Shown: piece after piece, positions 1 through 6,092 of the stretch | How positions within the stretch are numbered: position 1 is the stretch's first letter | Layout: the number at the start of each line of letters is the position of its first letter | Source of the DNA: Akkermansia muciniphila | Lineage (GTDB): Bacteria; Verrucomicrobiota; Verrucomicrobiia; Verrucomicrobiales; Verrucomicrobiaceae | Assembly: GCA_945882215.1 (NCBI GenBank) | Contig: CAMCWM010000002.1 | Location: 1-64,000 of the forward strand | Reading direction: 5' to 3' | DNA: 64,000 bases | The notes under the pieces: generated by a model | Told to the model about the DNA's origin: nothing | The model's input: the letters and a program-made list of their open reading frames with translations, nothing else | Databases searched by the model: none | Translations under genes and position numbers: made by a program

Positions 1-77
1 ACCATGCTATTGTCCCCCGCTTCTTTCGAAGTCTCATCCCGTTGCCGGGCCAAGGTTAGGTTGTTGGAGTCATTCAT
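1..77 (-). CDS. 5' end of a further leftward gene (partial, hypothetical)
   Basis: Reading leftward from an ATG at 77 gives 25 open codons beginning MNDSNNLTLARQRDETSKEA and running off the window. It continues the series of minus-strand genes, lies 39 bp past the DUF932-like stop codon, and is preceded by a small hairpin (92-107) as other genes of this block are. No strong ribosome binding site is seen. The product cannot be assigned from 25 residues. Confidence 0.3.
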   Translation of the reverse strand, partial: MNDSNNLTLARQRDETSKEAGDNSM

Positions 78-91
78 TTTCAGCTAGAATG

Positions 92-107
92 GCAGGGCTT
101 TCCCTGC
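92..107 (-). terminator. Small intergenic hairpin
   Basis: A 6-bp perfect stem GCAGGG/CCCTGC with a 4-nt loop lies in the 39-bp gap between the DUF932-like gene and the next leftward start. It has no T-run, so termination is doubtful. It is listed because hairpins occupy the same place in the other gaps of this block. Confidence 0.25.
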
Positions 108-116
108 GTTCATGAT

Positions 117-518
117 TCACGCCTCACGGCGCACCAAATTATCACAAACCAGAACCGCGGCCCCGGCGACAATGCCGGCGGGGAAGGTCTTGTCGTGGCT
201 GTTACGCAGTCCGAGCACCCAGCAGTAGTCGTTGCTGGATTTCTGGGCGTGGACTTCCATCAGGCCGAAGTAGCGCTGGCCTTCGTGAGACAGCGAGTGT
301 GCCTGCGTGCCGATGCGCAGGTTGGTGGTGGCGAGAGTCTTCTGCACCGTGGTGATAAGCTGATGATGAGGGATCGGACACCAACTGTCGGTATGACGTG
401 GAGTGGATACGGCGCGGACTTCGTCGAGGTCCACATGGGAGGCTCCGCAGTGAAGGGTGAGGTTCGGGCTGCGGCGTGTCGGGGTGACGGGGGCAAGTAG
501 ATCAAAATTGGCAATCAT
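117..518 (-). CDS. DUF932-like protein, apparently truncated
   Basis: 133 residues. The C-terminal part (GLRNSHDKTFPAG and VLVCDNL) resembles the core signature of DUF932 phage/plasmid-associated proteins, where a similar segment is followed by a further 100-200 residues. Here the frame stops a few residues after VCDNL, so the protein looks like the N-terminal half of the family, either truncated or a natural short form. The start is supported by AGAAAGGAAC about 10 nt upstream of the ATG. DUF932 proteins are common on plasmids and prophages and their biochemical role is not established. The gene follows the clamp gene, with a strong terminator between them. The family match is from memory of motifs, not a search. 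Confidence 0.55.
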   Translation of the reverse strand: MIANFDLLAPVTPTRRSPNLTLHCGASHVDLDEVRAVSTPRHTDSWCPIPHHQLITTVQKTLATTNLRIGTQAHSLSHEGQRYFGLMEVHAQKSSNDYCWVLGLRNSHDKTFPAGIVAGAAVLVCDNLVRREA

Positions 519-542
519 AGTCGTGTGTTCCTTTCTGGAATG

Positions 543-579
543 AAAAAGGGCCGGACACGCAGCGTGCGCATCCGGCCCT
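543..579 (-). terminator. Rho-independent terminator after the clamp gene
   Basis: On the minus strand an 8-9 bp GC-rich stem (AGGGCCGGA/TCCGGCCCT) with a 15-nt loop is followed at once by a T-run (TTTTTCATT). It lies about 20 bp after the clamp stop codon and directly before the AAAGGA ribosome binding site of the DUF932-like gene. Confidence 0.8.
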
Positions 580-598
580 GGGTTGAGTGTGTGTTCGG

Positions 599-2035
599 TT
601 ACAGCTTGAGGCCTTGGAGCGTGCGTAATGTGTAGCGCACCGAGTTGAACTCCTTGCTGCTGGTCTTGTGTTCGCGGTGGATGGACTTCAGCTTCAACGA
701 CAGGTCACGCAGGAGGTTGAACCCATCGGTGAACTTGTCCCGGATTTGCAGGGTCAGGTCGATGGCTTCTTCGAGGGCGGATTTGCTGTCGTTGGCGGTT
801 GGTCCTTCAGAGTTTGGAGTCGTGATCATAGGTGTGGTGGGTTGGGGTGGTGTTGGAGGTGGCACTGGCCGGGAAGGCGGCAGAGTCACTGGAGCGGGGG
901 CTGGTTTTGCCGCCTCTTGCGGAGAACCCTCCACAGCGCGCAGTTGCATCACGATCATCTGCCGTCCTTGGCTGTGGAAGCGCAGAGGGGCGGCCTGATC
1001 CATGAGGCTGATGGTGTTGAGACCGTAGTGCAGTGCTTTGATGAGCAGCTTGCGGTTGACGAAGATCGTGATCTCCGGGCCAGTGGCTTGAACATCAGGC
1101 ACTGGCACGCGCAGCCAGGGTTCGGCATGACTGTCTTTGCCGAGCAGCAGGAACTGCCCCTGCCGCCATTCCAGTCCGATGCAGAACAACCGCTCATCGT
1201 GACAGGGCATGCGCTGGATGAGCCGGATGAGCGTGTCCAGTTTGGCCGGGGCGATGGTGATATGGGTTTTGGCAGCATTGGGATTGGGGATGGTGACGCG
1301 CCAGTCAGGATAGTTGCCTTCGATCTGTTTGGCGATGAACCGCCAGCGGCGGCTGCTGAGCTGGACGTGTTTATCATCCGCCTTGAACTGCCATTCACCG
1401 TCCGCGTTGAACTCCCTCCAGCCGAGGAACTTGTGGTTCGGAAGGATGAGGGAGTGTTTCAGCGGCAGCGCGAACGAGTTCGCGCTGTACAGATGCTTGC
1501 CATCCGTGCCGACGATGTAGTTGGCCTTGGGATTGCAAGTGTCGATGAACGTGCCGTTGAGTACGTAACGGCTGCTGTCGATGCTGTCGCAGTCCATCGC
1601 TTCGAGGATCGATTCCCGAACCGCGGCGGGCAGCGGGACAGCGTCTGCCTGGAGGCGCGGTGTCACGGGAAACTCTTCCGGTGCCACGAAGGTCAGCTTC
1701 GATTCGCCAAACTCGTTTCCCAAAGGGAAGCGGATGATGCTGGCTTCAGGACTGGCCTCGACTTCGATGGTCTCGCCCCGGCCGCAGTTTTTAACGACTT
1801 GAGCGAGCTGATCATAAGGAAGCAGCATGGTGGCAGGCGGGCCTGCGGCGGGGTGTTCGAGGCGCATGGTGACGAAGCGGTCGAGATCGGTGCCGGTCAA
1901 GGCGATCCAACCGTCAGCCGTGCGTTCGACTTTGAGGTGATGCAGGACCGGGAGAGTGGCTTTGGCGTTGATCACTTTGCCGAGTCCTGCGAGCGCGGAC
2001 TTCAGTTCCGCGACGGGGAGTGTGATGGGTTGCAT
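599..2035 (-). CDS. DNA polymerase III beta sliding clamp-like protein with C-terminal extension
   Basis: About 478 residues from the ATG at 2035; the ORF track start at 2074 adds 13 unlikely residues. Residues 1-370 resemble DnaN: an N-terminal segment like MQPITLPVAELKSALAGLGK, followed by clamp-like repeats such as ALTGTDLDRFVTMRL, TYDQLAQVVK-type and NYPDWRVTIP segments. Clamps encircle DNA as a dimer and tether polymerase, ligase and repair enzymes. A proline-rich linker (about 375-405) leads to an unusual helical C-terminal domain of about 70 residues. The usual DnaN is about 370 residues, so this is an element-specific paralogue rather than the housekeeping copy, which would sit beside dnaA. 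It is followed by a terminator. The clamp assignment is fairly secure; the extension has no recognised function. Confidence 0.75.
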   Translation of the reverse strand: MQPITLPVAELKSALAGLGKVINAKATLPVLHHLKVERTADGWIALTGTDLDRFVTMRLEHPAAGPPATMLLPYDQLAQVVKNCGRGETIEVEASPEASIIRFPLGNEFGESKLTFVAPEEFPVTPRLQADAVPLPAAVRESILEAMDCDSIDSSRYVLNGTFIDTCNPKANYIVGTDGKHLYSANSFALPLKHSLILPNHKFLGWREFNADGEWQFKADDKHVQLSSRRWRFIAKQIEGNYPDWRVTIPNPNAAKTHITIAPAKLDTLIRLIQRMPCHDERLFCIGLEWRQGQFLLLGKDSHAEPWLRVPVPDVQATGPEITIFVNRKLLIKALHYGLNTISLMDQAAPLRFHSQGRQMIVMQLRAVEGSPQEAAKPAPAPVTLPPSRPVPPPTPPQPTTPMITTPNSEGPTANDSKSALEEAIDLTLQIRDKFTDGFNLLRDLSLKLKSIHREHKTSSKEFNSVRYTLRTLQGLKL

Positions 2036-2054
2036 AAGAGGATATGGGGTGAAC

Positions 2055-2093
2055 GCCAGCAGCCCATGCACCAATGAAGGCGCATGGGCTGGC
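2055..2093 (-). terminator. Intergenic hairpin between ligase and clamp genes
   Basis: An imperfect long stem pairs GCCAGCAGCCCATGC with GCATGGGCTGGC around a short loop, filling the gap between the ligase stop codon (2110) and the clamp start (2035). It lacks a T-run, so it may attenuate, protect mRNA ends or be a weak terminator. Confidence 0.4.
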
Positions 2094-2109
2094 AGCGTGG
2101 TTGGGTTGG

Positions 2110-3177
2110 CTAGGCGGCTGCCTGCATCTCCTCAGCTTTGTATTTGAGCTGGGTGGTGATGCATTCAGCAGCGCGGATGTCCTCACGCGGTCCGAGGTAC
2201 ACTGGCTGGTAGATGGAGCCGGATTCTCGAAACGCGTAGAGGTAGCGGCATTCCACGACGGCTCCGGGGGATGGAATGTCGTGGTTGGATGGGATGGTGA
2301 CGTTGCCAGCAGGGCGCACTTTTTCGTCCTCAAACAAGATCAAGGCGACGCTGCGCTTGTTGTTCGCTTTGGCGACGATAAACGAGGCTGTCTCATAGAA
2401 CTTATGCTTGAGCTGGGTGCCGCCGGAGTTGGGACGACCGGCGATGTAAGGAGCGTCGCTGTGTTTGAAGACAACACCCTCGGCATGGCGCTTCCTGAGT
2501 TGATGGAAGTGCTGTTGTTTCTTCGCCGTGGTGCAGTGGCTTGCCACCAGTTCGATGTGCCGATGCTGGAACGAGGCCAGGAGGTTCATCAAGTGCAGGG
2601 AGCGTTCGCCACAGCGCCGGCCCCGGATGTCATCGTCGGCGATGAACAGGAGATCGAAGGCATGCAGGGTGTCACCAATGGCCTCACCATCCATGAGGAA
2701 ATCCCCAGCACATGCCGAAGCTTCCGCGATGAGGGGTGCTGGCAGCGCGACGGTGAGTCCCAGGCGGTTGATGCCGGTGATGGTGTCGCCCTGCTTGTGG
2801 ATGAGCAGTCGTCGGCCATCCTTCTTCTCCTGCATCCAGTAGGCAGGATCGTGGATGAGCTTTTCCAATTCGTGTGTCTCCACCGGGTTCAACAACTGCG
2901 GCAGAATGCCGGAGCGGACCTTGTCGGTGTGCTGGAGCGGAGCGCTGGCTTCGCCAGCGTGGTAGCCCTTGGCGGTCTTCTCCCGGATGAGCTTGTCGTA
3001 GATGGCTTTGGCGGTCTGATATGCGACCGGCATTGGCGTCTTGCTGCCGGTGTTGAGCGTGGAGCCGCGACGACCATAGGCGAAGTGCACCATGAAGCCG
3101 GCATCCTTGGGTTGGATGCTGGCCTGATACACTTTGTCGGAGGGGCCTTCGCGGAAGTACAGGGTGATGCTTTCCAT
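2110..3177 (-). CDS. ATP-dependent DNA ligase with N-terminal WGR domain
   Basis: 355 residues from the ATG at 3177, chosen because GAAAGGACATT lies at ribosome-binding distance; the longer ORF start lacks this. Residues 1-75 form a WGR-type domain (YGRRGSTLNTGSK, followed by the usual helix), a nucleic-acid-binding module best known from PARPs. The rest is a nucleotidyltransferase: motif I KKDGRR at about 118-123 (first Lys is the AMP acceptor), motif III FLMDGEAIG, motif IV EGVVFKHSD, and motif V LKHKFYE. A short OB-fold-like tail follows. It would seal nicks by an adenylated intermediate. Host replication normally uses NAD-dependent LigA, so this is accessory. It is flanked by a terminator upstream and a hairpin downstream. 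Confidence 0.8.
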   Translation of the reverse strand: MESITLYFREGPSDKVYQASIQPKDAGFMVHFAYGRRGSTLNTGSKTPMPVAYQTAKAIYDKLIREKTAKGYHAGEASAPLQHTDKVRSGILPQLLNPVETHELEKLIHDPAYWMQEKKDGRRLLIHKQGDTITGINRLGLTVALPAPLIAEASACAGDFLMDGEAIGDTLHAFDLLFIADDDIRGRRCGERSLHLMNLLASFQHRHIELVASHCTTAKKQQHFHQLRKRHAEGVVFKHSDAPYIAGRPNSGGTQLKHKFYETASFIVAKANNKRSVALILFEDEKVRPAGNVTIPSNHDIPSPGAVVECRYLYAFRESGSIYQPVYLGPREDIRAAECITTQLKYKAEEMQAAA

Positions 3178-3202
3178 GAGTTGAATGTCCTTTCGTGAAT
3201 GC

Positions 3203-3237
3203 AAAAGAGCCGGATGACCTTGCGATCATCCGGCTCT
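3203..3237 (-). terminator. Rho-independent terminator upstream of the ligase gene
   Basis: A perfect 12-bp stem (AGAGCCGGATGA/TCATCCGGCTCT) with an 8-nt loop is followed on the minus strand by TTTT. It ends the membrane-protein transcription unit and stands about 10 bp before the ligase ribosome binding site. Confidence 0.8.
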
Positions 3238-3279
3238 GCTGGGGTTGAGATGTTGGGGTGTGGCTTGAGAGCCGTCGTG

Positions 3280-3798
3280 TTAGTAGTTGTTGTAGGGATC
3301 GCGGCGTTGTTGTTGCTGTTGGCGCATGCGCATGACGAGGATCGAGCGGCCGATGGAGACCAACCCGGCAATGAGGCCGATGACCAGCATGACCGAGAGC
3401 GGTACCAACACGAGGTTGGAGGTCGTCTTGGTGATCAGGTCGATCCAGACGTTGAACTGCTTCAAAGCCAGCGTGACCAGCGGCGCCACCAGCAAGGAGG
3501 GCACCGCCAGCCCGAAGGCCAGCCGCAGGTTGAACTTGAACCACTCTCTGAGCGTTCCCTGCGGTGAGAGCCAGTATTCGAACCGGCGGCAGGTGTAGCT
3601 GATGGTCTCTACGGAGCGTTCAATGGCGCTCAACTGCGGCAGGTCTTGATCAACCTCCGGTTCGGGCAACGGTTCAGGCTGCCATCGACGGATGACGATC
3701 TGGCGCATCTGCTTCGCCCAGGTGGTGGTGGGCACCGTTGGCACCTGCCGATTGAGTGGTGGTTGGGATGGTTCGTCCCAGTCTTCTTGTGGCATCAT
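3280..3798 (-). CDS. Hypothetical membrane protein
   Basis: About 172 residues from MMPQEDWDEP at 3798; the ORF track start at 3879 adds a low-quality N-terminus. The first 90 residues are soluble and acidic/proline-rich (EPLPEPEVDQDLP). Two hydrophobic segments follow (LAFGLAVPSLLVAPLVTLAL and LVPLSVMLVIGLIAGLVSI), then a basic, glutamine-rich tail (RMRQQQQQRRD). This is a two-span inner-membrane protein with both long ends probably cytoplasmic. Its start lies inside the preceding gene, implying translational coupling. No family is recognised. Confidence 0.6.
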   Translation of the reverse strand: MMPQEDWDEPSQPPLNRQVPTVPTTTWAKQMRQIVIRRWQPEPLPEPEVDQDLPQLSAIERSVETISYTCRRFEYWLSPQGTLREWFKFNLRLAFGLAVPSLLVAPLVTLALKQFNVWIDLITKTTSNLVLVPLSVMLVIGLIAGLVSIGRSILVMRMRQQQQQRRDPYNNY

Positions 3799-4054
3799 AG
3801 TGTTGACGTGTTTTGGCCCCGAGGGCCGTTCCGATGACAAACAACAACACGCAGCCCAGCGCGAGAGTGCCGGTGGCAACTTCCCAGCGGTTGGTGGTGG
3901 CGTGTTGTTCCGATATTTGCTCTTCGAGCTTGGTGATCTTGGCGCGGTACTCCGGACCTAGATCCGGCGGTGGGGGTGGCGGATCTTTGAAGAACCAGCC
4001 TGCATAGGCCGCCGGTGAGAGCAGCAGGCAGGCAACGAGGATGAGATGTTTCAT
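3674..4054 (-). CDS. Small exported membrane-anchored protein, unknown function
   Basis: 126 residues. A signal peptide (MKHLILVACLLLSPAAYAG) is followed by a proline run (DPPPPPPDLG), a short coiled-coil-like helix (AKITKLEEQISEQHA) and one membrane span (VATGTLALGCVLLFVIGTALG). The frame then continues 45 residues into the start of the next gene, an overlap of about 125 nt. The natural end may be near the span, where a TGA in another frame overlaps the next gene's ATG, so a recent single-base frameshift is possible. The topology recalls small Rz/holin-accessory or conjugation-entry proteins, but no specific family is claimed. Confidence 0.55.
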   Translation of the reverse strand: MKHLILVACLLLSPAAYAGWFFKDPPPPPPDLGPEYRAKITKLEEQISEQHATTNRWEVATGTLALGCVLLFVIGTALGAKTRQHYDATRRLGRTIPTTTQSAGANGAHHHLGEADAPDRHPSMAA

Positions 4055-4087
4055 AAATGAGGGTGGGTGATGGGTTGAGAGGCGGGA

Positions 4088-4906
4088 TTAATGCCATAGG
4101 CGGCATTCGTTGATGAACTCGCAGCTTGAGCAGTGCATCCCAGGCGAAGGGATGAAGTGCTGGCGCTGGAGGCCGTCGAGGTAGGCTTCCATTTGCTTGA
4201 ACAGCCGTGTTTGCTGTTGAGGGCTCATGGAAGGCATCAAGGTGATCACGATCTTGGGGTTCTTGAGTTTGACCAGATGATGGAGCTGGATGCCGGCCTC
4301 GTTGCCGCCGGTGTTGTGGCGGTAGAGGATGGCGTAGCTGCTGGTCTGGATCTCGTTGGTGTGAGCGACCTTTTCTGCATTGGGGGTGCTGGCGCTGGTC
4401 TTGTAGTCGATGACCTGGCGGCGTTGAACCAGATCAAGGATGCCGATCAATCGCGGTAAACCATGGCGGGCCAGGTCAGCTTCAACCGGGACTTCCACGG
4501 CATCAGGTTTGACGTCTGCCGGGAGGTGGCTCTCGCGCAGGTAGGTGTCGAGCAGACGCCAGCCGGTGGTTTTCTCGTCCTCCTCCTCCCCGGCCTTCCA
4601 GGACACTGTGCCTTCTTCGGTATCCGCCCAGGCTGCTGTATAGGCATCGTGAGCCTGTTTGAGCGAGAGCGGTTGTTGCAGCCAGCGTGCCTTGTTCCAG
4701 GCCTTCAACACGGCGTGAACCGCATTGCCGAGATGGAGTGCGGGCGTTTTGGCTTTCTTGAGCCTGAGCACGTAGCGGAAGAAGAACTTCAACCGGCATT
4801 GCAGGAACAGGGACAGCCGTGAGGCCGAGACCTTTTCCTGCAAGCCGGCGATGATGTCTTCCATGCTGGGCTCAGTTTGGGGTGGAGCTTCAGCGACGAT
4901 GTTCAT
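4088..4906 (-). CDS. PD-(D/E)XK nuclease, Cas4/AddB-like with probable Fe-S cluster
   Basis: 272 residues. It has the RecB/Cas4-family pattern: Cys37 in SLFLQCRLKF, a conserved His in GNAVHAVLKAW (His64), the catalytic pair D in GILDLV and DYK in QVIDYKTS, and a C-terminal cysteine cluster HCSSCEFINEC. One N-terminal plus three C-terminal cysteines is the iron-staple arrangement of AddB and Cas4. Such enzymes are DNA exonucleases acting on ends in recombination or adaptation. No Cas1 or Cas2 is nearby, so a role in element recombination or replication is more likely than CRISPR. Its start overlaps the stop of the upstream 169-residue gene by 4 nt, so the two are translationally coupled. Confidence 0.8.
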   Translation of the reverse strand: MNIVAEAPPQTEPSMEDIIAGLQEKVSASRLSLFLQCRLKFFFRYVLRLKKAKTPALHLGNAVHAVLKAWNKARWLQQPLSLKQAHDAYTAAWADTEEGTVSWKAGEEEDEKTTGWRLLDTYLRESHLPADVKPDAVEVPVEADLARHGLPRLIGILDLVQRRQVIDYKTSASTPNAEKVAHTNEIQTSSYAILYRHNTGGNEAGIQLHHLVKLKNPKIVITLMPSMSPQQQTRLFKQMEAYLDGLQRQHFIPSPGMHCSSCEFINECRLWH

Positions 4907-5412
4907 GCTGCTTGGGAGGCTTGATGTTGTGATTGCCAGCGGTTCTGGCGGGCGGGTTTGCCGGCTTTGACCAGCAGGTCCTCGATGAGCTGCGAAGCCT
5001 GCATCTTGTTGAGCTGCTTCACATCCATGTGGAACAACATCTGGGAGAGGTTTTCCGCCTCATCCTTGTCCATCTTGTTGTCGTGGATGATGCGCTGGAT
5101 GAACGATTGCTGGCCGACGGTGCAGTTCCAGCGCTCGTTCTTGATCTGATAGATGCGGCCGTTGCCATTGCTGTGCCCGCTGCCGTTGCTGTGACCATTG
5201 CGATTGCTCTGATCGTTGGCTTGGGGAACGAAGCCTGGGTGTTGGATTTCCTGGTCAACGGCGTGCTGCAGCAGCGCGTAAAGCTGCTGAACTTCCGCTT
5301 GGACCTGGGTGATGTCGGTGAGTTCGATCTCGACCGACGCGCTGAAGCTGTGGCTGCTGTATTGCGGCAGGCCGAGTTTTTTGCTGTAGTTGGCGCTGAG
5401 TTTGATGGCCAT
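4903..5412 (-). CDS. Hypothetical protein coupled to the nuclease gene
   Basis: 169 residues. A well-structured N-terminal part (MAIKLSANYSKKLGLPQYSS and a following beta-rich/helical stretch) is joined by a low-complexity Asn/Ser/Gly/His linker (about 73-95) to a C-terminal helical segment (QRIIHDNKMDKDEAENLSQ, then a helix-hairpin-like region). The start has AAGGAGGACATC upstream, a very strong ribosome binding site. It overlaps the nuclease gene by 4 nt, so the two products are probably made in fixed ratio and may act together, for example on single-stranded DNA. The family is not identified. Confidence 0.65.
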   Translation of the reverse strand: MAIKLSANYSKKLGLPQYSSHSFSASVEIELTDITQVQAEVQQLYALLQHAVDQEIQHPGFVPQANDQSNRNGHSNGSGHSNGNGRIYQIKNERWNCTVGQQSFIQRIIHDNKMDKDEAENLSQMLFHMDVKQLNKMQASQLIEDLLVKAGKPARQNRWQSQHQASQAA

Positions 5413-5486
5413 GATGATGTCCTCCTTGGGATGTGTGTTGGATGTGGTGTGGATTGACGTGAGCAGCCGTCACGAAGCCCGCCAAC

Positions 5487-5520
5487 AAAACACCCGGCCC
5501 TCGTTAGAGAGACCGGGCGT
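5487..5520 (-). terminator. Probable terminator between the 70-residue and 169-residue genes
   Basis: On the minus strand ACGCCCGG and CCGGGTGT form an 8-bp stem with one G-T pair around a 15-nt loop that can itself pair, followed by TTTTGTT. It sits about 75 bp before the 169-residue gene. Confidence 0.6.
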
Positions 5521-5554
5521 AAGGTTGGCAGGAAGGCAGTGGCGGCGTGGTGGA

Positions 5555-5767
5555 CTAGCGGGTGGTGCCAGCCTCTTGAGTGCGGCCCTGAGCCGGGACG
5601 CTCATCTGCGCGGTCGCGATGTTCCAAGCCTCGGTGCCGTGCAGGCAGGAGGTGAGGAGTTCGTTGACCAGCCGTGTCATGGGCCGGCGCAGCCGCCGGC
5701 GTTCATGGTACAGAGCGCAGATGATGACCCGGTCGATGCAGGGCGAATAATGGGTTCGCCTTGGCAT
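5555..5767 (-). CDS. Small hypothetical protein, ribbon-helix-helix-like
   Basis: 70 residues, first gene of the leftward block. The segment LYHERRRLRRPMTRLVNELL has the basic strand followed by an amphipathic helix typical of small ribbon-helix-helix DNA-binding proteins, which would suit an element copy-number or operon regulator. The C-terminal 25 residues look disordered. No clear ribosome binding site is visible before the ATG. The functional assignment is only an inference from composition. Confidence 0.45.
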   Translation of the reverse strand: MPRRTHYSPCIDRVIICALYHERRRLRRPMTRLVNELLTSCLHGTEAWNIATAQMSVPAQGRTQEAGTTR

Positions 5768-6030
5768 GATGGTGGATGAAAGCAGCCGGGAATAAACCCT
5801 AGCGTCTCAAATTCCTATAACGCGGATGGGTGGGAAATTGCAGGCGTCTGCACGAGCCAGAAGGCAATTTTGAGCCATGAGAAAGAATGCACGCTCAAGC
5901 AACCCACGGCACCGAACGTAGATGCACACAGCGGCGAAGTTTGAGGTAGCGGGATCATGCCAAAAAATGGCTGAGAAATGGCAGACGAAAATATATTAAC
6001 ATCCAATCTTTCTGCAATATTTTCCACGTA
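5768..6030. other. AT-rich non-coding stretch at the element edge
   Basis: About 260 bp with no convincing gene; the 70-residue ORF at 5815-6027 has no motif or ribosome binding site. The right half is markedly AT-rich (for example GAAAATATATTAACATCCAA), unlike the GC-rich surroundings. It is the natural place for the promoter of the leftward block and for integrase arm-type sites. Confidence 0.4.
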
Positions 6031-6051
6031 ACTCTTTGAACCTCAAAGAGT
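6031..6051. repeat. Perfect 9-bp inverted repeat abutting the tRNA fragment
   Basis: ACTCTTTGA and TCAAAGAGT flank a 3-nt loop (ACC). The right arm ends on the first base of the tRNA CCA-end complement. It could be the tRNA's downstream hairpin (there is no good T-run) or a recombinase binding palindrome at an attachment site. Confidence 0.6.
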
Positions 6052-6092
6052 GGTGCTCGGGAAGGGACTCGAACCCTTAAGCCTTTCGGCAC
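6051..6092 (-). other. tRNA-Leu 3' fragment (putative attachment-site core)
   Basis: On the minus strand the sequence reads variable arm GTGCCGAAAGGC, T-arm AAGGGTTCGAGTCCCTT, then CCCGAGCACCA: the last 42 nt of a class II tRNA with an encoded CCA end. The long variable arm and the acceptor half point to tRNA-Leu. The D-arm, anticodon arm and 5' acceptor strand are absent; the flanking sequence to the right is sulfatase coding sequence. It is therefore not a functional tRNA but the kind of 3' duplication left by tyrosine-recombinase integration. Confidence 0.8.

Larger units (their letters stand above)
1..6092. mobile_element. End of a putative integrated genetic element with a DNA replication/repair gene block
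   Basis: All genes here run leftward, are short and closely packed, and encode DNA metabolism functions (sliding clamp, ATP-dependent ligase, PD-(D/E)XK nuclease, DUF932-like protein) rather than the secreted enzymes seen in the rest of the window. The right boundary is a tRNA-Leu 3' fragment at 6051-6092 that abuts a 5'-truncated sulfatase gene, the usual kind of landmark left by tRNA-targeted integrases. No integrase, capsid or conjugation gene is visible, so the rest of the element, if real, lies left of the window. The alternative is ordinary chromosome joined by a rearrangement or an assembly chimera. The element type (phage, ICE, integrated plasmid) cannot be decided. Confidence 0.5.

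Noticed and set aside
668-3198. Long plus-strand ORFs opposite the clamp and ligase genes (469 and 374 residues)
   Set aside because: They mirror genes with complete family motifs on the minus strand and have no recognisable domains; they are high-GC shadows.
4088-4906. Cas4 of a CRISPR adaptation module
   Set aside because: The fold and cysteines fit Cas4/AddB, but there is no Cas1, Cas2 or array in the window, and the neighbours are replication-type genes.
5815-6027. 70-residue minus-strand ORF in the AT-rich gap
   Set aside because: No ribosome binding site, motif or coupling; composition is that of random translation.
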